Assembly (NCBI GenBank): GCA_903995115.1
Contig: LR877145.1
Span: 124,001 to 188,000, forward strand
Length of the DNA: 64,000 bases
Source: Angomonas deanei
Taxonomy: Eukaryota > Euglenozoa > Kinetoplastea > Trypanosomatida > Trypanosomatidae
Reading direction: 5' to 3'
The number at the start of each line of letters is the position of its first letter. The stretch's first letter is position 1. Shown here piece after piece: positions 49,262 through 58,098 of the stretch. A program made the position numbers and the translations under genes. The notes below the pieces were generated by a model. That model was given only the letters and a program-made list of their open reading frames with translations, ran no database searches and was not told where the DNA came from.

Positions 49262-50908
49262 TTAAATGCCATTCCTCTTGATATCATCCTTCATCGCAGG
49301 AGACAGCAACGACTGGGACGCCCGCTTCAACCACTCTTGAATGCCGCCGCCGCTCTTCTTTTCCTTACTCCTCTTCCCCACATCTGGGTGCCCAGGAGGA
49401 AGGTAGGCGGCGAGGTCGTAGGACCGGCCGGGCTCTAGTACCTTAAAGTTATCTCGGTTGATTTCACCGGTCAGGTCAAACGGTACTCGATTGGGTCCGT
49501 AGTGTTTCAAATGACTGCGGAGTAAATCGCTAAATTCATCCACGTTGGCGACGCTGCCAATGTTCGCCTTACCACGTTCCGCGTTATCCTGGAAGGTCAT
49601 GAGCATCGTCACTGGTGACGTCATGCAGTGCACGAGCACCACCGTTCGGCCGGTGAAGCCCATTCGCCAGTTCTGCACCATATTGTACACGAACTGACCC
49701 TGCTGGTTGGGTAAGGCGATGGCGACACACCCGGCATTGCTCATGGCGTTACGAACACTGTTAATGAACTCCAACCGGCCATACCTGGAGCTCAAATTGC
49801 CGTTGCCGTCGATGGCGTCAATCATCACCAAGTCGTACCGCTTACTCGACGCCTCCTTCGCCGTTCTCCCATCCGTGTCCTTGGTGAGCCCCTGCACCGC
49901 GACATGACGAATGTAGTCCTCGGGGTCCCCAATCCACAACCTTAGATTACTACTCTCACGGAAGCCCAGATAGTTTCGACACACCCGGGCCAGCGAGCCA
50001 TCCCGCTCCACAACATCGACGTTGAAGTTGGGGAAGGCACTGCTCAGCCAACGCGGCAGGCCACCGCCGTGCAGGCCGACAATCAGGGTCTCTATTTGGG
50101 GTTGCTTCACAAATGTGAGTCTCCACGGGGCCACCAGCTTGGCGGCATCACGTAGAATGTGCACGGGCCCGAGGGTGAGGGCAAACTTCCGTGTTATCTC
50201 CTCCTCCACCTGTCCCGCATAGGGGACGCAATTGTTCTCCGACGTCACCGCCTTGCACTTCACAAGTCCATGCACAAACTCCTCCCCTTTGCCCGGCACA
50301 AACTGCAGGTAGTTGTCATTGGAGGCGTAGTCGTCCGTGGCCTCCGCGACAGAGGACGTCGCAGCCTTATCCTGTGCCAGTGGCTCATTCAGGTTGACGT
50401 AATGCACACTACGGTAATAAATATCGTCCCGCATGGCTGGATCGTACTCGGGGAGCTCCAGGCAGACAATATCCACCTCCCCGCTCTTACTCCGCAGCTC
50501 GCTTGGCTCCGTGTGGATCAAATGAGGACGGTGCTGCACTTTTTCCTCCCCGCCGGCATCGCTGGTCTGAGGAGCGTATATCCCCTCGCTGTGCACCTCG
50601 CCCAGCGCGACCACGGTACTGGGGTCCGGCACCTCTCCTGCGTCACGAGAGCCTAAGCCCCAAAACGTATTGTGCGCGGGGTCTAGCGGCACACGCGGGA
50701 CGAGTTTGCGACGAGCCAGCTGCTCTCTTCGTGGTTCCAGATAGTTTTCCGTGACCCGGTAGGCGAGGAGGGACCCTAGTCCACCAATGAAAAGGAGAAT
50801 GTACGGCGACGTAATGCCCTTGTCTAACTCATTAAAGAAAAACTTGGTGTACTTGTTCCGAAACGTCGTACTCCGCTTCTGTCCCATCAAAAACGGACGG
50901 GGTGGCAT
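49262..50908 (-). CDS. Spermidine-synthase-like methyltransferase with N-terminal membrane anchor
   Basis: The C-terminal 350 residues have a class I SAM-binding fold of the spermidine synthase type: TLIVGLHGGGLPRWL (motif I), VDVVERDGSL (acidic loop after strand 2), LWIGDPEDYI and YDLVMIDAIDGNG (motif after strand 4). One hydrophobic segment (YILLFIGGLGSLLAYRV, about residues 36-52) follows a basic N-terminus, suggesting a single-pass anchor, possibly in a mitochondrial membrane. True spermidine synthases lack this anchor and the long N-terminal domain, so this is more likely a protein methyltransferase of the METTL13-like group; the substrate is unknown. The Gly-rich motif I is intact, so SAM binding is plausible. 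The start is the ATG at 50908. Confidence 0.85.
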   Translation of the reverse strand: MPPRPFLMGQKRSTTFRNKYTKFFFNELDKGITSPYILLFIGGLGSLLAYRVTENYLEPRREQLARRKLVPRVPLDPAHNTFWGLGSRDAGEVPDPSTVVALGEVHSEGIYAPQTSDAGGEEKVQHRPHLIHTEPSELRSKSGEVDIVCLELPEYDPAMRDDIYYRSVHYVNLNEPLAQDKAATSSVAEATDDYASNDNYLQFVPGKGEEFVHGLVKCKAVTSENNCVPYAGQVEEEITRKFALTLGPVHILRDAAKLVAPWRLTFVKQPQIETLIVGLHGGGLPRWLSSAFPNFNVDVVERDGSLARVCRNYLGFRESSNLRLWIGDPEDYIRHVAVQGLTKDTDGRTAKEASSKRYDLVMIDAIDGNGNLSSRYGRLEFINSVRNAMSNAGCVAIALPNQQGQFVYNMVQNWRMGFTGRTVVLVHCMTSPVTMLMTFQDNAERGKANIGSVANVDEFSDLLRSHLKHYGPNRVPFDLTGEINRDNFKVLEPGRSYDLAAYLPPGHPDVGKRSKEKKSGGGIQEWLKRASQSLLSPAMKDDIKRNGI

Positions 50909-51146
50909 ATCGTCTATGGAAACTAAACCGAAAAGAAGAGAAGTGGTATATGTATAAAGGGGATGAAACGAAATCGCTCTGCACGTTCGTCAAAAGTCAA
51001 CTCATTGTTTTACCATAGTATGGGGAAGTTATATAATGATACAGTTTAGCAGAACAGTACAGAGTGTTGTTGTTTTGGAGTAACAATAATGATAGTATAC
51101 AGGGAAAAAAAAAGGAATTGAATGTTACAGTTGCAAGGATGTATGT

Positions 51147-52316
51147 TCATCCCATCAGCAAATGATCCAACGCATGCAGATAGTTTGGGTGCCGGTGGGC
51201 AAACGACAACCACTCCTCGAGCCCAACCTCGCCGTCACAATTGGTGTCTGCCAGTCGGATAACCTCCTCCAACGATAGACCCTCCAGACAGACCCCCTCG
51301 CGGTGCGTCTGGTCTGTGTTTAGTAGCCTCGACTGCCCGAAAAGGACCCACCTTTCCTCCGTCGCTTCGCAGTCATGGTGGAGTTTGGTGTGGAAAGAGA
51401 GGTCGGTGCTGCCGTGTCGCCGACCCCACACTGGGCACCCGCACGGTCGGCGAAAGGTATTTAATGTCTGACTCACCTTCGCGGAGGAGAGACTATTGAG
51501 GGAGGAAGACATTCTTCGGTTAACGCCGCGAGGGGCCTCGCCGGAACCTCTTCGAATCTGTTTTTTAGTACTGGGATCCGCACCCCTCACCGGGCGGAAC
51601 GAGGCGGTCTGTGCCGCCAATTCCGTACAGCGGTAAAGATCACTCAGACGAAAACAGGAACGCGACCCACTCAGCTTGGCAAACGTCTGTTCGACCCGCT
51701 GGACAAATTGCACCTCCTTTGATATCTTCAGTACATCCGTGCTTTGCAAGGAATCTCTTCGCTGCGTGTTGCCAGTGGGTGGTTTGGCGGTGGGAATGAT
51801 CAGCGTGGAGTCCAGTGGGGTGAAATGGGGTAAAGGATTAGTGCTCGCTGATAGAGACAATCGCCGATCTCGCCCTGTCTTCTCTGCGGGTGGTGACGGC
51901 GTATCCGTCCTTCGGCAAGGCCAGTACACCACATCCGGGTCACGCAAGGCGGTCGTTTCCTTTCTGCTCTCCCGCGACCACGAGCGGATCTCCCACGGCG
52001 GTGGGAGTACCGTCACAATAGCGCTGGGCGGCACACCTCTGACAGGGGGCAACACAAATAGTTGGTCCGTGTGTACTAGTTGCGCGGCACTACCAACCGG
52101 CTCCCACGTATAGTCCGTTAGCCCACACCGGTAGAGGCGGTATCCTTCGAACGCCTTTAGCGATGGAGAGCGGGTGAACACAAAACAACACGCCCGCTTC
52201 ACCTCATGGAGTGGCGGTCTCCCCGCAAAGGCAATGGCGGCGTTCTCCGACAACTCCGCCGACGGGTCATACGGATCAAACTTGGTGAAACTTGTGACAT
52301 ACAGCACAAACGTCAT
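51147..52316 (-). CDS. EF-hand protein with N-terminal beta-rich domain, 389 aa
   Basis: The C-terminus holds one canonical EF-hand loop, DTNCDGEVGLEE (Asp1, Asn3, Asp5, Glu12), flanked by helices (SLEEVIRLA and WLSFAHRHP). The N-terminal 95 residues (MTFVLYVTSFTKFDPYD to DQLFVLPP) look like a small beta/ubiquitin-like domain. The ending 'W-x-L/V ... DQL ... LYVF/LFVL-x-P' resembles the N-terminal domain of the trypanosome flagellar-pocket-collar protein BILBO1, which also precedes EF-hands, but the similarity is by eye. The middle is disordered, Ser/Thr/Arg-rich, with several Cys. The frame is open upstream to a TTG at 52430; the ATG at 52316 is the first start and follows a C/T-rich stretch. 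Confidence 0.8.
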   Translation of the reverse strand: MTFVLYVTSFTKFDPYDPSAELSENAAIAFAGRPPLHEVKRACCFVFTRSPSLKAFEGYRLYRCGLTDYTWEPVGSAAQLVHTDQLFVLPPVRGVPPSAIVTVLPPPWEIRSWSRESRKETTALRDPDVVYWPCRRTDTPSPPAEKTGRDRRLSLSASTNPLPHFTPLDSTLIIPTAKPPTGNTQRRDSLQSTDVLKISKEVQFVQRVEQTFAKLSGSRSCFRLSDLYRCTELAAQTASFRPVRGADPSTKKQIRRGSGEAPRGVNRRMSSSLNSLSSAKVSQTLNTFRRPCGCPVWGRRHGSTDLSFHTKLHHDCEATEERWVLFGQSRLLNTDQTHREGVCLEGLSLEEVIRLADTNCDGEVGLEEWLSFAHRHPNYLHALDHLLMG

Positions 52317-52584
52317 TTCTAGGCGTTCTTTGCGAACGATTATTATTGAAAGCTTCGCAGGAGGGAGAGTGGAGGGTACTAGTGTACGACAGAAGGTCAC
52401 GAGAAACAAAAACAAGTGCTCTATAAACAAAAGAATGAGAAAAGTTCGGTTTCATTTCGTTAACGTTTCATTGTGAATATAAGTTTAGTAATAATAAATA
52501 TATTGCAGCATAAAAATAAAACAAAAAAGAAACACTCCTCCTTGTATAGAAATAGGTGTGGAGTTTGTCAAATAGGGTGATGGA

Positions 52585-53355
52585 TTACTCGTCCAGGTCG
52601 TCTTCGTCGAACGGCATAAAGCTTTCCTCACAGCCACAGCCATACTTTTGGTTCGGGTTCTTGAAGGTGAACTTTTCTTCCACATTGCGCACGACATAAT
52701 CCATTTCCGTGCCAATGACATAAAAGAGCGCGTCGGCGTCTACCACCACTTTTACATTTTCCTGCTCCACCACGACATCCCTTTTCAAACCAGGCAGCAT
52801 CGCCTTCGACTTCCCTGCTGCTGGGGCTGCCTCCTTCTTCTTCTCCTGGTCGTAGTGGTAGTTGACCGTATAGCTATACCCACTGCACCCACGACGGCGG
52901 ACGCCGATACGAATGCCAGATGGGATCGAGGACTTACCACCCTCCTCCACCTCTTTCGCGTGGTTCTGTTCGTACTGGGAGATGAGATACTTCACGCGGC
53001 GGAGCGCCTGAGGCGTGAGCACAAAGGCCGCCTTGTTCTGAAATAGCAGTTGGCGCTTCTGAAGTGGTGAAAGGGCACGTTCCGGGACCGGTCCGGCGTC
53101 CTCCGAGCACGACGACCGCGCCCCGAAGAGCTCCTCTGCCCTCTTCTCCGCGCGGGTGCGCTTGCCGTTCAGCCCTTTTGGCTTCTCTATCTTGGGCATC
53201 GGAACCTCTCCACTACCCTTGTGCGCCGACTTGTATAATTGTTGCAGTGGGTTAGAGGCGGTGGACGCCTCCTCTGCGGAGGACTTGTACCTACGAGTAT
53301 AAGAGCTGGCGGCAACACTGGTGAGTGTCCCGAAAGAAGAAAACAAACGTCTCAT
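52585..53355 (-). CDS. ISCA1: A-type iron-sulfur carrier, ISCA1-like (mitochondrial)
   Basis: ISCA proteins carry or assemble Fe-S clusters, in mitochondria mainly [4Fe-4S]. The last 140 residues form the A-type domain: FVLTPQALRRVKYLI, GIRIGVRRRGCSGYSY with the first Cys, VVVDADALFYVIGTEMDYV, and the C-terminal Cys pair NPNQKYGCGCEESF. An insert (EKKKEAAPAAGKSKAMLPG) of about 20 residues sits between the first strands. The N-terminal 110 residues are basic with MRRLFSSFGTL at the start, fitting a mitochondrial presequence plus an unconserved linker. At 256 residues it is about twice the bacterial IscA length. The tail is acidic (DEDDLDE). All three cluster-binding Cys are present. Confidence 0.95.
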   Translation of the reverse strand: MRRLFSSFGTLTSVAASSYTRRYKSSAEEASTASNPLQQLYKSAHKGSGEVPMPKIEKPKGLNGKRTRAEKRAEELFGARSSCSEDAGPVPERALSPLQKRQLLFQNKAAFVLTPQALRRVKYLISQYEQNHAKEVEEGGKSSIPSGIRIGVRRRGCSGYSYTVNYHYDQEKKKEAAPAAGKSKAMLPGLKRDVVVEQENVKVVVDADALFYVIGTEMDYVVRNVEEKFTFKNPNQKYGCGCEESFMPFDEDDLDE

Positions 53356-53547
53356 TCAATCCTATGCGATGTAAAGAATAATAAAAGATCACTTTGAAGA
53401 AGAGAAAACAGATGGGCAAGACGTAAACGAAGCAACCGCAGAAATAATATCTCCTCTCAAAATGTAAACAAGAAAAAAAGAAAATAGTTATGTTACACGT
53501 ACGACAAAGAATTATCGTGGATTATACGAAATTTTAACAGGTATTCC

Positions 53548-55821
53548 TCAAGCGTCATAGGTCATGTATTGCTCTTCCATTACACTTTCCTCAATGTGGA
53601 GGGCGATACTAAGGAGCAGTTGGGTAGCGTCCTTGGATGCCTCCAGTGCCATCGATGCGCAAGCTGGACTGGCAGAGCCGCTGGAATCGGCTGCACCCGT
53701 CACAGTACTGTAGTCTTCCCTAATGATATCTTGCATCATGAGGGAGTGTCCATCCGAGGCCGAAAACTCAAAGTTATTTCGCAGCTCCATCCACGCCATC
53801 ACCCGAATTAGTTGAGACGGAGACGAGATGGCCGTTCGCACATTATTGGGGAAGAGTGAGACCACCCGGGACGTCACCCGCTCCGCTAAATCCCTCAGGC
53901 CACTGGAGGGGCCCAGCACACCAATGCTGCAACTATCGTAGCAGTCCTCGTCTACCAAACTCTCCTTCTCGTGCAGCACCAGACCGGTTGTTCCGTTCCG
54001 CCACGCAATAGCAAAGGCAATGGTGATGAGATCAATATTAGCGATCCGATCCACAATAGAAGAGGGAAGCGTGTCGCCATAGTCGCAGTAGGCGGCAGAG
54101 GACGCCGCCGTGTCATCGGCTCTCGTGTTCTGTATGTGCCTTGTGTAAAACGTCTCCACCAAATCATCCAACCATGTGTGGTGCACCGACTGCGGCGGGT
54201 ACACGCCGTCCGTGTCGGCAAGCGGGGAAAACGTATAACTAAAACAGCGCTGCAGACCGTCGGACCAGTCCCCGTAACTCACCTCCAACAGGTGACGATA
54301 CTCCCTCGTAAAGACCCGTTCCTTTTTAAGTTGCTCCACGGTTTCCCCCATCTTTTTCAAATGTTGCACGTACAGTTCCTTATTCCGCTGTAGGGAGCCC
54401 TCTTCCTCGTCGGATGTAAAAGGGATACCTCTCATGTTATCCTCGTCCAGCAAACCCTCTTGGTGTGACCACCACATGCCCCACAGCACTCGCCGGTGAT
54501 GATCGTCCCACAGGCACGGCAACAGCTGCCACAGCCGCTTCGTATCGAGGGAGGCATTCACACTCTCCACCAGCTCCGCCCCCTCCACACCGTCACGCCC
54601 ACGCTTCCCATTCGTCTCCTCCTTTCCGATGCTCTTTAACTTTTCCACGAACAGCTCGCTCGAGGGCAGCAGAAAGGGACGAAGGATAAACCCGTACCAC
54701 ATGAGTAACTCCATATCAGAGTAACTGCCGTAGTGGATTAAGAGCTGTTCGCCCGGGCGAGTCAGACCTATCGTCGTGAATCGGTACTCGTACTGGTGCT
54801 CCGAAAGGCGCACCAAACCTCCATTACCGCTACGGGACGACGCATTCAGTTTCATGGTGCTATTGGGATTCAGCGCATAGTTAAAGTAGTCCACGTATGG
54901 AATCATCACCCACACATCCGTGTGGTAGGCAAATCCTCGACTGAGCAACGAGTTGAAGGCCCAACAGAACATTTGGAGAGTGCACCCACTACTGACAGAC
55001 GGCCCGCCGTTGCCCGCCGATTCCTCGTCCGTGTCCACTGACGTGAGGGGACGCGTCAGACACTTCAACTGTTCGCAGCAGTACACAAACCGTCTTTCCA
55101 TTTCCTTCTGCTCCAAGCGCACTTTTCTTTGGTGTCGCTTAAACAGCAAGAAGGCGTCCGAAAAGGAGGACCCCTGGTTTGTGGTTTTCTCACATTGGGT
55201 CGCCACCTCGCTGGTATTTCTCTGGTAAAACTGTGTTTCATTTAACTCGAGCAAATTGTCATACTGTACTGGCAAGTGACGTATCCACGTGGGCATCCAC
55301 TTATTTTCGTGACAGAAACGTATCTGCACCGGTGACTCCGACGTGGATGCAGCCGGGGGCCACCTACCATACAGTAAACCAAGCATCAATAGATAGCACG
55401 TAATGGTGTTCGTGGGATCCAGCCGCCGCTTCAACTCGGCCTCTTTCGCCGCCACCGCCTGTGTAAAGTTTTCCGTGTCCTCCCCCTCTTCTACGTAATC
55501 GCCCAGTCCATTTGCGGTGAGGGTGACGCACGCCGGTCCCTTCTTTCCCTCTCCGAGAAAGTCAATCTGTGTCTCCACGAGCGCCAAGTTACGTCGTGCC
55601 TTCTGGGCAGTAATCATGGACCGATACGGCAGTACAGCGAGACTAGTGCTGGGTGGTAAGTACGCTTGAGGGGCAGAGGTGCTGCCGTCGTTCACGGGCT
55701 GGTAACACAGTCCCATACCCCCACCCATAGAGGCTAGTGCCGCGGCTTTCATGGTAGGGAGAAACGTAGCACCCTCCGCCTCCAGCAGTTGCCGTAACGT
55801 GTTCGCCACACCCACAGACAT
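53548..55821 (-). CDS. SET-domain methyltransferase of the SETD3/SETD6 (Rubisco LSMT) type
   Basis: A 757-residue protein. The SET hallmarks are PYVDYFNYALNPN (usually DxxNH, here with Tyr in place of His) and PGEQLLIHYGSYSDMELLMWYGF near residues 310-395, followed by a helical region like the Rubs_LSMT C-terminal domain with a long insert. The N-terminal part (LPPSTSLAVLPYRSMIT) corresponds to the first SET half. Relatives methylate lysine or histidine on non-histone proteins such as actin. Cytosolic or nuclear, no membrane segment. Upstream ATG (55926) and GTG (55938) codons lie before the strong splice tract ending CATAG at 55853-55880, so the ATG at 55821 is chosen. Confidence 0.87.
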   Translation of the reverse strand: MSVGVANTLRQLLEAEGATFLPTMKAAALASMGGGMGLCYQPVNDGSTSAPQAYLPPSTSLAVLPYRSMITAQKARRNLALVETQIDFLGEGKKGPACVTLTANGLGDYVEEGEDTENFTQAVAAKEAELKRRLDPTNTITCYLLMLGLLYGRWPPAASTSESPVQIRFCHENKWMPTWIRHLPVQYDNLLELNETQFYQRNTSEVATQCEKTTNQGSSFSDAFLLFKRHQRKVRLEQKEMERRFVYCCEQLKCLTRPLTSVDTDEESAGNGGPSVSSGCTLQMFCWAFNSLLSRGFAYHTDVWVMIPYVDYFNYALNPNSTMKLNASSRSGNGGLVRLSEHQYEYRFTTIGLTRPGEQLLIHYGSYSDMELLMWYGFILRPFLLPSSELFVEKLKSIGKEETNGKRGRDGVEGAELVESVNASLDTKRLWQLLPCLWDDHHRRVLWGMWWSHQEGLLDEDNMRGIPFTSDEEEGSLQRNKELYVQHLKKMGETVEQLKKERVFTREYRHLLEVSYGDWSDGLQRCFSYTFSPLADTDGVYPPQSVHHTWLDDLVETFYTRHIQNTRADDTAASSAAYCDYGDTLPSSIVDRIANIDLITIAFAIAWRNGTTGLVLHEKESLVDEDCYDSCSIGVLGPSSGLRDLAERVTSRVVSLFPNNVRTAISSPSQLIRVMAWMELRNNFEFSASDGHSLMMQDIIREDYSTVTGAADSSGSASPACASMALEASKDATQLLLSIALHIEESVMEEQYMTYDA

Positions 55822-55852
55822 TCTAATATTTTTTGTTAGTTGATTGTATAAG

Positions 55853-55880
55853 CTATGAAAAGAAACGAGATGAGGAAAAG
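55853..55880 (-). promoter_or_regulatory. Predicted spliced-leader acceptor of the SET gene (decides start)
   Basis: CTTTTCCTCATCTCGTTTC then TTTTCATAG on the minus strand, about 31 bases before the ATG at 55821 and inside the longer open frame. Confidence 0.75.
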
Positions 55881-56031
55881 CAAAATCGCACGCAGTTTCT
55901 CTTTCAAGGGCAGTAATCAAACTCATTTGGGAAAACACCTGTCATCAAATCAGGACAACTCCGTCTGTATACGCACAAACAACCATGAAAATGAGAATAT
56001 AAATTGAATGTTACACAAACGCCCCAATCTT

Positions 56032-57303
56032 TCAACATTTTCCCATTGAAAAGATTGATTGCTTCACCTCCAATTGCACAGTGGAAGACTGAATCTCACT
56101 GCAGACGGCGTCCCCCGCTAACTGGGCACGCTTCACATACGATAGACCGCTGCCTTCCTCCCCCGATTTGTACTCCTGCCCGGCGTCATCCGTCTCACTT
56201 TTGTTGATGCGTGCCACGACAGCGTCCCTATACAGGGGTGAGAAGGACCCACCACACGCGTACACGTCATCGGTGGTCACCACGTTGCCTTCCCTGGTGT
56301 AGGTTTCCTCTTCCCTATTGGAGAGGTGGATTGGGGTGGGGAAATTATCCTTATTGCTCTGGCGTTTGCCGCGGCGGTTCGTCTGGTATGCCTGTTTTGT
56401 GAGATGCGCGGTTAGCTCAAGTTGTCCCGTGTTAAAATTACGGTTGGCAAGCAGTGGATTGGCCGTGAAGGCGACACTCCAGTACTGGTGAAACAGGGCG
56501 TCTAGTTGAACTTCATCCGCGGCGCTTCGGACAATGGTGATGGGAAGCTCATAATAGCAGTTGGCGTACATGCCAAACTCCTTGATGCGCTTCGACGGCA
56601 TATCGGGCACCGTCTCCGGCCTCTCGTTTCCTCGTTTCATTTCATTGGTGGGAAAGGTGCGGAACGCCTTAAAGTCTAACTGGCCGGTGGCGATGGTGCG
56701 GACGGGGTCCACCACAATGGAGAGCCACGGATCGCGGAAGGCCTGCCCCTCCCGCTGTGTGTTCACATCAATACCAGAGAGGAAGCAGGTGTAGCCCGGG
56801 TGAGAGTGGTACCACCCAATGCAGCCAGCGTCCGGCTTCCCCAAGTTGCGGTGGTAGTTGAGATAGGTGGCCTGATAAATAAGACTTCGGTCATCCATGC
56901 TGCACTCCACCTCACTCGCCTCCACTGGAAGGGAAAAGCTATCCGTCACAATGAGGGTATTGTTGTAGAAGTGGCCGGTCATCAGGCCCATCACCTCGTA
57001 CCAGTCCGCCCTGCCTTTCAGACGGTCTGGGCTTCCCGTCTTGGTGTGAATAAACATTTTGAGCGCCGCCAGCGCCGTCACCTTTACCTCAGTGAAGTAC
57101 TTCATCTCCTCCTTCCATGGTTTCTGTTCTCTCTTTTCTCGCATGTGCTTTACGTCCGGGGCAAAAAAGCAATCGGATGTGAATTCCTTAATGTTGTTCT
57201 GTAGCAGCCACGCCTCCTTTGCCTGTGAGCTGGGCTCCACCTTATCGGAAGTCCCTGTCTTTGGCTGCTCCTTTGCCACCTGGACCTTCTTCAATAAGCT
57301 CAT
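56032..57303 (-). CDS. CSN5: COP9 signalosome subunit 5 (CSN5/JAB1), JAMM deneddylase
   Basis: CSN5 is the metalloprotease that removes NEDD8 from cullins. The MPN+ domain covers about residues 65-215: the Glu in WYEVMGLMTGHF, then the JAMM motif HSHPGYTCFLSGID with both His, Ser and Asp, and WLSIVVDPVRT. All zinc ligands are present. The C-terminal helical part of 423 residues contains an unusual basic segment (QTNRRGKRQSNKDNF). Rpn11 is the alternative MPN+ paralogue, but YTCFLSGIDVNTQ and the N-terminal WLLQNNIKEF fit CSN5 better. The frame continues to an ATG at 57351, but the splice tract ending CCAAG/GATAG sits between, so the ATG at 57303 is used. Confidence 0.94.
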   Translation of the reverse strand: MSLLKKVQVAKEQPKTGTSDKVEPSSQAKEAWLLQNNIKEFTSDCFFAPDVKHMREKREQKPWKEEMKYFTEVKVTALAALKMFIHTKTGSPDRLKGRADWYEVMGLMTGHFYNNTLIVTDSFSLPVEASEVECSMDDRSLIYQATYLNYHRNLGKPDAGCIGWYHSHPGYTCFLSGIDVNTQREGQAFRDPWLSIVVDPVRTIATGQLDFKAFRTFPTNEMKRGNERPETVPDMPSKRIKEFGMYANCYYELPITIVRSAADEVQLDALFHQYWSVAFTANPLLANRNFNTGQLELTAHLTKQAYQTNRRGKRQSNKDNFPTPIHLSNREEETYTREGNVVTTDDVYACGGSFSPLYRDAVVARINKSETDDAGQEYKSGEEGSGLSYVKRAQLAGDAVCSEIQSSTVQLEVKQSIFSMGKC

Positions 57304-57310
57304 GACTATC

Positions 57311-57346
57311 CTTGGAAGAGCGGGGGGGAAAGAACGGAGTAGAAGT
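57311..57346 (-). promoter_or_regulatory. Predicted spliced-leader acceptor of CSN5 (decides start)
   Basis: CTACTCCGTTCTTTCCCCCC then GCTCTTCCAAG on the minus strand, with a second AG (GATAG) closer to the ATG at 57303. The ATG at 57351 lies upstream of it. Confidence 0.75.
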
Positions 57347-57485
57347 GCCATGTAATTCTTGTCAGACGCAGTAGTTAGGTGTCCCTTTTACTTTTCGATG
57401 GTTTCATTTAATTACTTTTTTCGTTTTATATTATTATCATTATCGTAGTTAATCGAAAGAAAACACAAAGTGCCGGTCATCGCGG

Positions 57486-57962
57486 TTACCTGCCTAAGAG
57501 TGCCATCTGCTCATCGGTGAGTTCCGTTGACTGGATGCCGAACAGGCGTACGGGGTAGACGGTCGCCTCCTCCGCCGCTAGTGGGGTTTGGCCGTCCTTG
57601 GTGTAGGCCCGCACAATTAAGCAATCTACCGCACCGCCAGAGTTGAACACAAAAGGCTGTTTGAGCGCCACCGTGTGCTGCGCCACCTCGCCGTTGAACA
57701 TGCAGCTGGAGAGAGTAATCTCCTTTCCACCGGTGAGCTTGGCGACTAGACAGACCCGCACGGGGATTCTTCGCTTAGAGGGGGCAGCAGCGACCTTTGC
57801 ATCGGTCTCCGCCTCCTCCACTGTCCCGACACTTCGCTCGTCGCTAAATAGTATGGTGGTCACGATGGCCGAGAACGCAATGTTCATTTGACTGTTGGAG
57901 GATAGTAAGAAATCCTCATTGGGCACCACGGTGAGGGTGAAGGAGGAATCTACAAATGGCAT
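57486..57962 (-). CDS. Nucleoplasmin-like beta-domain protein, 158 aa (tentative)
   Basis: A small, mostly beta-strand protein. The strand order, FTLTVVPNEDFLL at the start, RIPVRVCLVAKL, then KEITLSSCMF and QPFVFNSGGAVDCLIVRAY, is what is seen in nucleoplasmin-like (NPL) domains of nucleoplasmins, plant HD2 deacetylase-type proteins and FKBP39, and kinetoplastid nucleolar phosphoproteins of the Nopp44/46 type. These form pentameric chaperones for histones or ribosomal particles. A charged loop lies near residues 45-60, and there is no long acidic tail. The match is by pattern only. The ATG at 57962 starts directly into the domain. Confidence 0.68.
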   Translation of the reverse strand: MPFVDSSFTLTVVPNEDFLLSSNSQMNIAFSAIVTTILFSDERSVGTVEEAETDAKVAAAPSKRRIPVRVCLVAKLTGGKEITLSSCMFNGEVAQHTVALKQPFVFNSGGAVDCLIVRAYTKDGQTPLAAEEATVYPVRLFGIQSTELTDEQMALLGR

Positions 57963-58098
57963 CGCTATAAGGGGGACTGTAGACGGTGAAAAAGAGGGAG
58001 CAAAGGTGTGGGGCGGTGGATTATGCCGCGTTAAAAAAAAAAAAAAATGGGCGTTCAGTTAACCACCGTGAAATACAAGCAAAAAAAAATAGGACAGT

